Source: Clostridium sp. DSM 17811 (GTDB lineage: Bacteria > Bacillota > Clostridia > Clostridiales > Clostridiaceae). Taken from it: a stretch of 64,000 nt of DNA. The notes below the pieces were generated by a model. That model had not been told where the DNA came from and made no database searches. It was given only the letters and a program-made list of their open reading frames with translations. The DNA is taken from NCBI RefSeq assembly GCF_018861905.1, contig NZ_JAHLDU010000006.1:175230-239229 (forward strand). Reading direction: 5' to 3'. This document shows, one piece after another, positions 55,918 to 64,000 of the stretch. Made by a program: the position numbers and the translations under genes. Within the stretch, counting starts at the first letter, position 1. Each line of letters begins with the position of its first letter.

Positions 55918-57143
55918 TATTTTGCCTCCTTAAGTTTAATAATTATATCATCTGCCTTAAGCTCTTCATGACATTCAATTGTGAAAATCATTTGTGCTGA
56001 TGGCGCACTATCTATAGCTTCTCCGCTTTCTTTTTTCATACTATTAAGTTTAATGTTCTTGTTATCTCCCTTTGGAACTAAAACTTCAACAGCATCACCA
56101 TTGTAGACTTTATTTTTTTGCTGTATTGTTGCTATATGAGAATCTTTGTTATAGTTTCTCACAATACCTACAATGTCATAATTACGAATGTATGCTGAGC
56201 TTTCATAACTCTGCTTTATCTCTTCATCAAAGTAGAAGCCCGTAGTATAAGGTCTGTGACTAGGCTTTAGAAGATAATCTGCCCATTTAGAATCAAAAAT
56301 ATATTTTTTAGGATCTTCTATGTATTTATCAATGGCTTCTCTATAGGCTTTTACAACAGATGCAACATAATATACACTCTTCATCCTTCCTTCAATTTTA
56401 AGAGAGTTAATTCCAGATTCCATAAGTTCAGGGATATGTTCTATCATACATAAGTCCTTTGAATTCATTATATAAATTCCATTGTTATTCTCAGTAATTT
56501 CATGACGTTCTCCGGATTCATTTTCTTCTATCAGATGATATTTATATCTGCATGGTTGTGCACATTCGCCTCTATTTGCATCTCTACCTGTTAAATAATT
56601 TGATAACATACATCTACCTGAATATGCCATGCACATTGATCCATGAACAAAAGCTTCTATATCACAGGTTTTCGGAAGTTTTTCTCTCAAAATTTTGAAA
56701 TCATTTATACTCATTTCTCTCGCCATTACTACTCTTTTAACACCTAATTTATGCCAAAATAAAGCAGATTTATAATTTACACAATTTGCTTGAGTACTTA
56801 AATGTATCTCAAGATTTGGAACTACTGCTTTAGCAGTTTCAATGATTCCTGGATCTGCAACAAGTATTGCATCAACCCCAATTTCATATAACTCTTTAAG
56901 ATAATCCTCTATTTCTGCTAAATCATCATTGTGAGGAATTATGTTTAATGTAACATAAACTTTTTTACCCCTAGAATGTGCAAATTCTAGTCCTTCTTTT
57001 AATTCTTCAATATTAAAATTGTTTGCAAATGCTCTTAGATTCAGTTTACTTCCTCCAAGGTAAACAGCATCCGCGCCAAAATTTATAGCTGTTTTAAGTT
57101 TTTCTAAGTTCCCCGCTGGAGCTAAAAGCTCTGGTTTAGTCAT
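55917..57143 (-). CDS. Peptidase U32 family protein (probable tRNA hydroxylation factor TrhP-type)
   Basis: About 408 residues from ATG at 57143, chosen since GAGGAG lies 9 bases upstream. The start PELLAPAGNLEKLKTAINFGADAVYLGG and the block FVHGSMCMAYSGRCMLSNYL, with GECAQPCRYKY, are the U32 signature, the cysteines likely holding a 4Fe-4S cluster. In bacteria such proteins work in prephenate-dependent 5-hydroxyuridine formation in tRNA (TrhP) or rRNA (RlhA). True protease activity is doubtful. Confidence 0.85.
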   Translation of the reverse strand: MTKPELLAPAGNLEKLKTAINFGADAVYLGGSKLNLRAFANNFNIEELKEGLEFAHSRGKKVYVTLNIIPHNDDLAEIEDYLKELYEIGVDAILVADPGIIETAKAVVPNLEIHLSTQANCVNYKSALFWHKLGVKRVVMAREMSINDFKILREKLPKTCDIEAFVHGSMCMAYSGRCMLSNYLTGRDANRGECAQPCRYKYHLIEENESGERHEITENNNGIYIMNSKDLCMIEHIPELMESGINSLKIEGRMKSVYYVASVVKAYREAIDKYIEDPKKYIFDSKWADYLLKPSHRPYTTGFYFDEEIKQSYESSAYIRNYDIVGIVRNYNKDSHIATIQQKNKVYNGDAVEVLVPKGDNKNIKLNSMKKESGEAIDSAPSAQMIFTIECHEELKADDIIIKLKEAK

Positions 57144-57226
57144 AACTGATTTCTCCTCATCTTTTCGCATGCTAATATTATTTATTAATGTTACAAACAC
57201 TGCTTTGACTGACCATGATAAATGAA

Positions 57227-58855
57227 TTAGAAGTCAGAATATAAATCTGGATTTTTACTATTGCTCTCTATTGAAGAGTATTTAGCTACAAGCATCCTTA
57301 CACTTACTTCATTTTTATCTATAAAGTCAGTAAAATCTATAGAGCCTGAATTAACTTTTAACTGAGCTAATCCCAAAAGAAAATCAACCATTTTTTTTGT
57401 AGGGATTTCTCCATAAACTTCTCCGAACTTCGCACCACCTGAACCTACTCTACCATTAAAAGATATAGAATATACAGGAACTAATCCATTATCTGTCTTC
57501 TTCTTCTTTCCCATAAATCCAATGAGACCTTTCTGAGGTTGTGCGCAGGAATTATGACATCCAGATATAAGTATTCTTGGAAGTGCGCTTTGTATATCAA
57601 TGGATGTATTTTTAAAAGCCTCAATTATATTATGAAATAAACCTTGAGAATTATTAATACCAAATTTGCAAACCTTAGGCCCTACACATATTACAGAATT
57701 ATATATATTGAATGTAGATGAAAAATCAGATGTTATTTCTATCAAGCCTTCCACATCCTTCTCCTCTAAATCCCTCACAAAAAAGCCTTGATTCATAGTA
57801 AGTCTTATTGATGTTTCATAATTTAAGTTTGTTATGTAATCTAATACTTTATCCAAATCGTTAATACTAATATCTCCATTTTGCGGATGAATGTATAAAG
57901 AATAATATCCTAATTGCTTTTGTGTGTATATTATATTTCTATATTCCTTTTTCCATGATAATTTATTGTCCATCCTATTGTCCATCCTATTGTTATCTAT
58001 CACTTCTTCTTTTGAATCTATATTGAGTTTTAAGTCCTGCTCTGTTTTCAATTTATTTAGCTCACTTCTAAACATTTTGATAAATTCTTCTTCACCTAAT
58101 CTTTGAACCACAAATCTTAATCTAGCCTTTTGTCTATTAGTTCTGTCTCCTTCTCTCTCAAAAACTTGTTTCATAGCTTGTACATAATATAATGCATCTG
58201 TATCTTCTATAAAATCTTCCAGTTTTAGAGCTACCCTAGCACCACTACCTAATCCGCCACCACCGTAAACTTCAAATCCTCTTTTACCTTCAACTATTTT
58301 CGCTATGAAACCTATATCTGTAATTGTGGCATTAGCAGTATCCTCTGCACTATTTGAAAAAGCTATTTTGTATTTCCTTGGCAATTTAAGATTTGCTGGA
58401 TCCTTCATCATATAATTTGTAACCTCATTCATATATTGAGTAACATCGAACACATCATCTATCGAAACTCCAGAAAGAGGAGAACATGTTATATTTCTTA
58501 TTCCATCTCCGCCAGCACCTCTTGTGATTAATCCGGCTTTTACCAATTCATCAACTATACTATCCAAATGTTCCAATTTTACTGAATGAAATTGAATATC
58601 CTGTCTTGTTGTAAAACGCATTTTTACTACGTCGCATTTCTTAGCTATTTTACTTATAGCCCTTAATTGTTTAAGTGTTGTAACCCCTCCAGCAATTCTT
58701 GGTCTAACCATATATGTATCATTCAACCTTTCCTTGTAAATCCCCATAATGGAACTGAATGCTTTCATATTTTCTAATTTGCCTTCTTTGTATTGTAACA
58801 ATTTATTTTTAAATTCTTGAATACTACTTAGAATTTCTTCTGTAATTATTATCAA
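57227..58855 (-). CDS. Siroheme nitrite/sulfite reductase, ferredoxin-type
   Basis: 542 residues. Two pseudo-symmetric halves carry VRPRIAGGVTTLKQL and FTTRQDIQFHSV. The siroheme/4Fe-4S ligands are CVGPKVC (C-x5-C) near 390 and the GCHNSC (C-x3-C) motif near 435. This is the assimilatory family that reduces sulfite to sulfide or nitrite to ammonia by ferredoxin; the substrate cannot be assigned. Near residue 295 the RMDN unit is repeated twice (12-bp tandem repeat), perhaps replication slippage. A MocR-type regulator is divergent from it. Confidence 0.85.
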   Translation of the reverse strand: MIIITEEILSSIQEFKNKLLQYKEGKLENMKAFSSIMGIYKERLNDTYMVRPRIAGGVTTLKQLRAISKIAKKCDVVKMRFTTRQDIQFHSVKLEHLDSIVDELVKAGLITRGAGGDGIRNITCSPLSGVSIDDVFDVTQYMNEVTNYMMKDPANLKLPRKYKIAFSNSAEDTANATITDIGFIAKIVEGKRGFEVYGGGGLGSGARVALKLEDFIEDTDALYYVQAMKQVFEREGDRTNRQKARLRFVVQRLGEEEFIKMFRSELNKLKTEQDLKLNIDSKEEVIDNNRMDNRMDNKLSWKKEYRNIIYTQKQLGYYSLYIHPQNGDISINDLDKVLDYITNLNYETSIRLTMNQGFFVRDLEEKDVEGLIEITSDFSSTFNIYNSVICVGPKVCKFGINNSQGLFHNIIEAFKNTSIDIQSALPRILISGCHNSCAQPQKGLIGFMGKKKKTDNGLVPVYSISFNGRVGSGGAKFGEVYGEIPTKKMVDFLLGLAQLKVNSGSIDFTDFIDKNEVSVRMLVAKYSSIESNSKNPDLYSDF

Positions 58856-59016
58856 TTTAATCCCCTTTCAAAACTTATCCACACTTTTTACTCTCTCACG
58901 TGTCTCCACTATACTTGCACAAATTGATTACACGTACATATTAGTATAGTATAATTTAGTTATCAAGAAATAAAAGTGCAATCTGTACTAGTACAAAATT
59001 AAAGGAGTTGCTCATA
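58856..59016. promoter_or_regulatory. Divergent promoter region of the siroheme reductase and MocR genes
   Basis: It holds TTGCAC (58914) and GTGCAA (58976), inverted, a palindrome TGTACTAGTACA (58984-58995) just before the MocR ribosome site, and another DnaA-box match TTATCCACA (58875-58883). TTGATT...TAGTAT with a 17-base spacer could be the MocR promoter. MocR proteins usually bind direct repeats in such regions. Confidence 0.5.
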
Positions 59017-60354
59017 TTGTTAAAATACGAAAAGATTATTGACTATATTCATAATGGAATTTCAGCTGGAAATTTCACCTACAAAAAAAGATTACCTTCT
59101 ATTAGGACTATATCCCAACTATTTAATTGTAGTATTGGTACAGTTTTAAAAGCCTATGATAAACTTGAAAAAGATAATATTGTTTACCCATCTCCAAAAA
59201 GTGGATACTACCTATTAGAGGATTTCCATAATACTAATCCCTCTAACAATACTATTATTGATTTTTCATCAGGAGTTCCAGATATTGAAAGCTTTCCTTA
59301 TAAAGATTTTCAACACTGTTTGAATAAATCCATAGATTTGTACAAAGAAACCTTATTTACTTACTCAAATCCTCGAGGATTAAATTCATTAACACATGTA
59401 TTATCAAAACACTTTCAACAATATCAAGTATTTACAAGTTCAGACAACATTGTCATTACATCCAGCTCTCAACAAGCACTAACCCTATTGTCAATTATGC
59501 CATTTCCAAATGGTAAATCAAACATTCTTGTTGAGCAACCTACTTATTATGGAATTATAAAAATTTTAGAATTAAATAATGTTTCTGTATTAGGAATTGA
59601 AAGAGGGCTTAACGGAATAGATTTATATGAACTAGAAAACATGTTTAAGTATGGCAATATTAAATTTTTTTATACCGTTCCTAGATTTCATAACCCAACT
59701 GGAACTTCTTATAGTAAAGAGGAAAAAGAATCTATTGTAGCTATGGCGCAGAAATATAATGTATATATTGTTGAAGATGATATTGTTTCCGATTTAGACA
59801 TAAATAAGAAAAACGACCCCATGTTCACTTATGACACTACTGAAAAGGTCATTTACTTGAAAAGTTATTCGAAAATTCTTATGCCTGGACTAAGAGTTGC
59901 CGCACTCATATTGCCAAGCTTACTAATAAGTACTTTCCTAAATTATAAAAAATGGACAGATATGAATAGTCCAATACTATCTCAAGGAGCACTTGAAATC
60001 TATTTAAAAAGTGGTCTGTTTGATATACATAGAAACAAAATGAGTACCCTATACTGTGATAGAATGACTTATTTAAAAAATACTATATCTTTACTTCAAA
60101 ATTCTAAAATAAAATGGAACATCCCTAAGTCTGGATATTTTTCTTGTATATATATAGATGATTCACTACAATATGATAAAATAATAAGCTCACTATTAAA
60201 TAACAACATTAAAATGTTAGATACAAATCTATGTTTTTTGGAACAAAATAGAAATGATCATTATTTTAGAATAAGCATTAGTAATGTAAATGAGGAGAAA
60301 ATAAAAAAAGGCATTCCTATAGTAATTGATACCATTCAAAAATATATGACATAA
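59017..60354 (+). CDS. MocR-type (GntR-HTH plus aminotransferase-like) transcriptional regulator
   Basis: About 445 residues. TTG at 59017 is chosen because AAAGGAG ends 9 bases before it; the TTG at 59008 touches that site. A GntR winged helix (LPSIRTISQLFNCSIGTVLKAY) opens the chain, followed by a fold I aminotransferase domain with HNPTGTSYS, EDDIVSDL and a PLP-lysine segment LKSYSKILMPGLRVA. PLP would act as effector. It is divergent from the siroheme reductase and may regulate it. Confidence 0.85.
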   Translation: MLKYEKIIDYIHNGISAGNFTYKKRLPSIRTISQLFNCSIGTVLKAYDKLEKDNIVYPSPKSGYYLLEDFHNTNPSNNTIIDFSSGVPDIESFPYKDFQHCLNKSIDLYKETLFTYSNPRGLNSLTHVLSKHFQQYQVFTSSDNIVITSSSQQALTLLSIMPFPNGKSNILVEQPTYYGIIKILELNNVSVLGIERGLNGIDLYELENMFKYGNIKFFYTVPRFHNPTGTSYSKEEKESIVAMAQKYNVYIVEDDIVSDLDINKKNDPMFTYDTTEKVIYLKSYSKILMPGLRVAALILPSLLISTFLNYKKWTDMNSPILSQGALEIYLKSGLFDIHRNKMSTLYCDRMTYLKNTISLLQNSKIKWNIPKSGYFSCIYIDDSLQYDKIISSLLNNNIKMLDTNLCFLEQNRNDHYFRISISNVNEEKIKKGIPIVIDTIQKYMT

Positions 60355-60395
60355 CTATTATCCATATTTAATTTGGTTTATCTGCAATGAAAAAA

Positions 60396-60420
60396 GACTC
60401 TAGCACAATCTGCTAGAGCC
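60396..60420 (+). terminator. Intrinsic terminator of the MocR gene
   Basis: Stem CTCTAGCA / TGCTAGAG with a 5-base loop, preceded by AAAAAGA and followed by CCTTT. The U-tract is short. Confidence 0.65.
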
Positions 60421-60598
60421 TTTGATCTATGGTTCCTAGTCATATATATATTTAATTAAAGGGGGACTCTAATTAAAAAATCAATTACTAGTTTCTTTCT
60501 ATGTATTAACAATAACAATTATATGTGTCATTAGAATGTCGAGAATAACAATAAATTGTAAACTATTTACTTGCCTATCTTTTTATCTAACCTGAATT

Positions 60599-60886
60599 TT
60601 ATTGCCTTGGCAAAATAGTAAATACTATTCCGTAGTAAACTCCGGCTAATATTCCAAACTCGAAGTCATTAAGATTAATATAGTAACTAACAAGTAGGAA
60701 TAAAGCAATTGATATAATAAAAACAAATTTATTTATCAATTTTTCATTACCACTTTTCTTAATGAATTCCTGAAGAGGGGTAAATATATTAAATCTATTA
60801 TTAACAAGATTTAGAATGATTTGAACAGGAAAAAAAGCTACTAAAAGTGTTACTAAAAATTTAAGAATTGAGCTAATAAATTCCAT
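60599..60886 (-). CDS. Small membrane protein, 95 residues
   Basis: Three predicted membrane helices: ILKFLVTLLVAFFPVQIIL, KFVFIISIALFLLVSYYI and FGILAGVYYGIVFTIL. No motif is recognised. AAAGGAGATG precedes ATG. It lies between the dCache chemoreceptor (same strand, upstream) and the MocR gene (convergent). Function unknown. Confidence 0.6.
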   Translation of the reverse strand: MEFISSILKFLVTLLVAFFPVQIILNLVNNRFNIFTPLQEFIKKSGNEKLINKFVFIISIALFLLVSYYINLNDFEFGILAGVYYGIVFTILPRQ

Positions 60887-60933
60887 CTTTTCATCTCCTT
60901 TTATGTAGTCATCAATTATTTAGGCGCCCAATT

Positions 60934-60949
60934 CCGGGTTCAAATCCCC
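60934..60949 (-). other. Short tRNA T-arm-like fragment
   Basis: CCGGGTTCAAATCCCC looks like the T-stem and T-loop of a tRNA (GGG-TTCAAAT-CCC) written on the plus strand, with GGCGCCC just before it. No D-arm or anticodon arm is present, so it is not a functional gene. It lies seven bases after the chemoreceptor stop and may be a relic of an integration event or chance. Confidence 0.3.
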
Positions 60950-60955
60950 TTATAA

Positions 60956-63016
60956 TTAAATTTTGAATTCTGAAACAATAGTCTTTAATTCTTCTGATAC
61001 TTTATTAGTATCACTTGTTACCTTTGATACATCATTTGATTTTTGTAAACTAATAGATGCTTTATTAGCAATATTTCCAGTTCCTATAGCCATTTCATTA
61101 TTTGCAGTTGATATTTCATTTATGACATTAATCATAATTTGAAGAGAGGAGCTTACCTCCTGAGCTTTACTACTAAAATCATTTACAAGATTTCCAACAT
61201 AATTTGCATCTTTATAATACTGTTCTCCAATATCAACCATAGAAATATAATCTTTTATTACTGTTGAATCTATGAAATCTAATACATTCTCCGAATTGTA
61301 TTTTAAACTTTCTACTGAAGATACCACTATTTTAGTTACTCGCTGAATTTCATTAGTAATATTTTTTGAATCCTCAGCCAACTTTCTAACCTCTTCAGCT
61401 ACTACTGCAAACCCCTTCCCTGCTTCTCCTGCCCGTGCAGCTTCTATTGCAGCATTTAAAGCTAATAAATTCGTTTGAGATGAAATCTGCAAAATAGATT
61501 CCGTTAATTCATTAATTTGAGTAACTGCTTTTGACTGCTCTATTGATTGCTTTAAACTATTATATATCTTATTCCTAATATCTTCAGCTACCTTTTTAGA
61601 AACAACTGCACTTTCTTTTAATTCTTGTGCTCTTTTTCTTATCTCACCTGAATTTTCAGCACCCTCTTGAGCTTTTTCAGATATAGTAGTCACCGCTTTT
61701 CCTAATTCATCGGAAGAAGCACTCAATTCTTCTGATGAAGCTGCTGTTTCCTCCATGCTAGCGGACAACTCTTCAGTTGTTGATGATATTTCCTCAATCT
61801 GATACTCTAAATCATACATATTCTTATTAGTTATAATAACTGAACTCTCTATTTTTTCAGATTGTTTAACTACAGTTTTAAGCATAGTCCTAATAGATTT
61901 TTGCATTGTATTTAAAGAAACCATTAGATCACCAGTTTCATCACTTACCCTCATTGCTTTATCTGGTACTTCCTTTGAAAAATCTCCTAAAGCAAATGTC
62001 CTTATATATTCCACAGCTAATTTTAATGGTTTAGTAATACTTCGTGAAAATAATAATATTAACAAGCTAGATATAATAAGACTTATAATAATTACAATAA
62101 TTATTCCATTTCTAACACTATTGATTTTTGACATATACTGTTCCACGGGTATAAAGGATACAATATATAACTTTGTAATATTACTTTTGGTATATGAAGC
62201 TATGTTTTTCACACCATTAATAGTAAAATAACCTATACCAGAATTGTTAGCCTTCATTGTACCATAGAAATCTGCCATGTCTCCTTTTTCTTTGCTTAAG
62301 TTAAGTTTTAATATTTGTGAAGAATTTTCCGATGAAACTACAAGACCTGTTGGATCTATTAAAAAGGTTTTAATAGATTCATTAGAGTTTGATTTAACAA
62401 TATTTTGAGTTAATATATTCAAATCTATTGAATTTAGGAATGATGCTGTTAACAGTTTAGTATCAGTATCTAAAATCGGTGCGTTTATTGTAATAACAGG
62501 CCTCCCTGTTATAGGAGAAGCCATAATACTACCAATCTTAGCTTTGCCTTCTTTCTCCAAGGCTTTTAATGAATTTTGAGTAGCTGGTCTTTTATCCCCA
62601 ATAGACTTTCCACCAATACCATCAGCTACTGTTACTTTATTTAAATCAGAAGAAATCACTTGAAGAATCATATTCTCATATAATCCATTTGAATTCTTGA
62701 ATTTAGTTTCCAAATTACTTGACATATGGGTTAATACTGCTTGGTTAGGTTTGTTAGTTTTTTTAAATTCTTTAAAGTAGTTTACAACTTCACTTTCATT
62801 TGAAATAGATGTCGCTAAATCCATTTGATCCTTAAAAGCTACATCTACATAATTTTTATTTGAAATAGTTGCACTGCTCAATGATTTTTTTGCTTCACTT
62901 TCCAAAGAATTTGAAAATGAGTTAACTGAATAAAAGCCACTAATGAGTAAAGGTATAATAATACATATCATGGCTACTACTAAAAATTTTACGAACAAAC
63001 TATATTTTCTTTTCAT
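60956..63016 (-). CDS. Methyl-accepting chemotaxis protein with dCache-type sensor
   Basis: 686 residues. Membrane helices at about 10-30 and 302-325 enclose a ~270-residue extracellular domain of dCache type ([11 protein letters not shown]..., [30 protein letters not shown]). HAMP follows, then a signalling region whose tip is [20 protein letters not shown] and [16 protein letters not shown]. It senses small ligands, often amino or organic acids, by CheA/CheW signalling. GGAG precedes ATG. Confidence 0.92.
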   Translation of the reverse strand: MKRKYSLFVKFLVVAMICIIIPLLISGFYSVNSFSNSLESEAKKSLSSATISNKNYVDVAFKDQMDLATSISNESEVVNYFKEFKKTNKPNQAVLTHMSSNLETKFKNSNGLYENMILQVISSDLNKVTVADGIGGKSIGDKRPATQNSLKALEKEGKAKIGSIMASPITGRPVITINAPILDTDTKLLTASFLNSIDLNILTQNIVKSNSNESIKTFLIDPTGLVVSSENSSQILKLNLSKEKGDMADFYGTMKANNSGIGYFTINGVKNIASYTKSNITKLYIVSFIPVEQYMSKINSVRNGIIIVIIISLIISSLLILLFSRSITKPLKLAVEYIRTFALGDFSKEVPDKAMRVSDETGDLMVSLNTMQKSIRTMLKTVVKQSEKIESSVIITNKNMYDLEYQIEEISSTTEELSASMEETAASSEELSASSDELGKAVTTISEKAQEGAENSGEIRKRAQELKESAVVSKKVAEDIRNKIYNSLKQSIEQSKAVTQINELTESILQISSQTNLLALNAAIEAARAGEAGKGFAVVAEEVRKLAEDSKNITNEIQRVTKIVVSSVESLKYNSENVLDFIDSTVIKDYISMVDIGEQYYKDANYVGNLVNDFSSKAQEVSSSLQIMINVINEISTANNEMAIGTGNIANKASISLQKSNDVSKVTSDTNKVSEELKTIVSEFKI

Positions 63017-63147
63017 GAAAACATCTCCTTATGTGATATTTAAAATAAACAAGGCTATTAAAAGTATTAAGTAAGAAATAATCTTTTAACGCCTTTTTTT
63101 ATCTTTATTTGCAAAATTATTTTTAAATAACTTAATATTATAGTATC

Positions 63148-63162
63148 TATTATGGCATAATA
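63148..63162. repeat. Small palindrome upstream of the TnpB-family gene
   Basis: TATTAT-GGC-ATAATA is a 6-bp perfect hairpin 35 bases before the start codon. IS200/IS605-type elements carry subterminal hairpins at their ends, so this might be the left-end signal, but the match is short in AT-rich DNA. Confidence 0.3.
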
Positions 63163-63197
63163 TCTAGTAGAGATTATAAAAAAAGGTGGTGAATATT

Positions 63198-64000
63198 TTG
63201 AGAATAGAAACTAATTCTTCTACAAGAATATATAAAGATAAGCTCAGCTTTGAAAATTTCAACAATCTATCGAATATATTGTATGTTGGTAATGAAGCTA
63301 AAATTAAAGCTTATTCAATTCTTGTTTACAATCAGGAGAAAGGTCTTTCTAAGAGTATTCATTTAACTATTAAAAATATGTTTAATCTTAATACTTATTA
63401 TACAAACTACGCTGCTTGTGAAGCTAAATGGAATAAATCTTCTAATGTTGAATTAAACAAAATGTACATAGATGATTTAAAGCAGAACATTAATCATAGA
63501 GATAAATCTGTTAAAGATTTAATTAATAAAATTAAATTCTGGAGTAAAATTCATACTCATATTATCGATATATCTAAGGCTATTAAAAATAGTAAAAGCC
63601 TCCCCAAATTTAAGTATTATAGACCATATTATTTTTATATGTCAGATGATAAGATTTTTGTTGAGGCCAATTACAAAAATAAATCAATTATATATAATAT
63701 GTACGATTTTGAACATGCTCTTGTCGTAAAAAAAATTAGCAGATTAACTAATAAACTGAATATGATTAAGCGTGGTATAGGTTATCAAAAACAAAAACTT
63801 GCAAGACTTAATACAAGTGCAGTAAAATCATGTTTTGGTACTAAGAAACTATTTAAAGCCCAGCATACATTATATAACGAGCATTTTGAATGGAAAGAAG
63901 ACTTCTATAAAGCTAGACATAAAACTATAGAACTTCAAGGACTTAACACAGTTACACAAGGAAATGCTTGTGTTAAATACAACTACGAAACGAATTTACT
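63198..64000 (+). CDS. TnpB-family (IS605 OrfB-like) protein, N-terminal part
   Basis: The frame runs from TTG at 63198 (AAAGGTGGTGA upstream, 5-8 bases) off the window edge; 267 residues are visible. The C-terminal visible part (SCFGTKKLFKAQHTLYNEHFEWKEDF, by position about 213-240, and KARHKTIELQG) resembles the conserved N-lobe of clostridial IS605-type TnpB proteins. RuvC catalytic motifs and the zinc ribbon would be beyond 64000. No tnpA gene is seen in this window. No guide-RNA region can be inspected because it would lie downstream. Confidence 0.65.
   Translation, partial: MRIETNSSTRIYKDKLSFENFNNLSNILYVGNEAKIKAYSILVYNQEKGLSKSIHLTIKNMFNLNTYYTNYAACEAKWNKSSNVELNKMYIDDLKQNINHRDKSVKDLINKIKFWSKIHTHIIDISKAIKNSKSLPKFKYYRPYYFYMSDDKIFVEANYKNKSIIYNMYDFEHALVVKKISRLTNKLNMIKRGIGYQKQKLARLNTSAVKSCFGTKKLFKAQHTLYNEHFEWKEDFYKARHKTIELQGLNTVTQGNACVKYNYETNL

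Noticed and set aside
60934..60949. A tRNA gene near 60.9 kb
   Set aside because: Only a T-arm-like fragment is present; no D-arm, anticodon arm or acceptor stem can be formed.

Overview
The window reads as a chromosomal piece of a low-GC, strictly anaerobic, nitrogen-fixing Clostridium (sensu stricto). The base composition is AT-rich, ribosome binding sites are strong GGAGG types, and TTG/GTG starts occur. The nif locus has the layout described for C. pasteurianum: nifH, nifI1, nifI2, nifD, nifK, nifE, a nifN-nifB fusion, a thioredoxin-fold [2Fe-2S] ferredoxin, and a homocitrate synthase split into omega and alpha subunits. A molbindin gene (mop), modA/B/C and two paralogous HTH + periplasmic-binding-fold regulators sit next to it. 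Species assignment is inference; the gene families are read from the translated sequence.

Layout. 1-5.7 kb: the 5' part of an SPFH/band-7 gene, a tiny cysteine protein, tRNA-Lys(CTT), a nitroreductase, a HEAT-repeat/methyltransferase gene and a tandem pair of NAD synthetase genes; only one copy has a Rex-like operator. A 154-bp structured element (5478-5631) lies beside the second copy. 5.7-11.2 kb: complete Rnf complex operon (rseC-like, rnfC, D, G, E, A, B). 11.2-11.9 kb: gene-free leader with Rex-like boxes and an extended -10. 11.9-18.1 kb: cyclase-family hydrolase, zwf, a lipoprotein, a class B PBP and a hypothetical gene. 18.4-30.7 kb: nif operon ending in nifV-omega, nifV-alpha, an AnfO-family gene and a MORN-like repeat protein. 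30.7-38.4 kb: molybdenum island (mop, two regulators, a DUF2325-like coiled-coil protein, modABC). 38.5-40.0 kb: an IS3-family element with intact DDE residues inside a larger palindrome. 40-50.9 kb: chemoreceptor, NlpC/P60 endopeptidase, S66 carboxypeptidase, truncated RseC-like protein, flavodoxin-type protein, ilvD, GntR regulator, LRR protein, histidine kinase. 51-59 kb: TerC and MATE genes, each behind a leader terminator, then aminotransferase, KDPG aldolase, U32 peptidase and siroheme reductase. 59-64 kb: MocR regulator, small membrane protein, dCache chemoreceptor and the start of a TnpB-family gene.

How it fits together. The mod transporter imports molybdate, Mop stores it, NifB/E/N and homocitrate synthase build FeMo-co, NifH/D/K reduce N2, and NifI1/NifI2 give fast post-translational control. 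Rnf couples ferredoxin and NAD pools through an ion gradient; NAD synthetase and the Rnf leader carry similar Rex-like boxes, suggesting shared NADH/NAD+ control.

The observations most worth following are: a hairpin that brings a distant Shine-Dalgarno next to the anfO start; a leader peptide plus terminator before the MATE pump; a leader terminator before terC; the 154-bp structured element with a TnpB gene at the other end of the window; and the uncharacterised MORN-like and DUF2325-like proteins embedded in the nif/mod loci. No CRISPR array or rRNA gene was seen.
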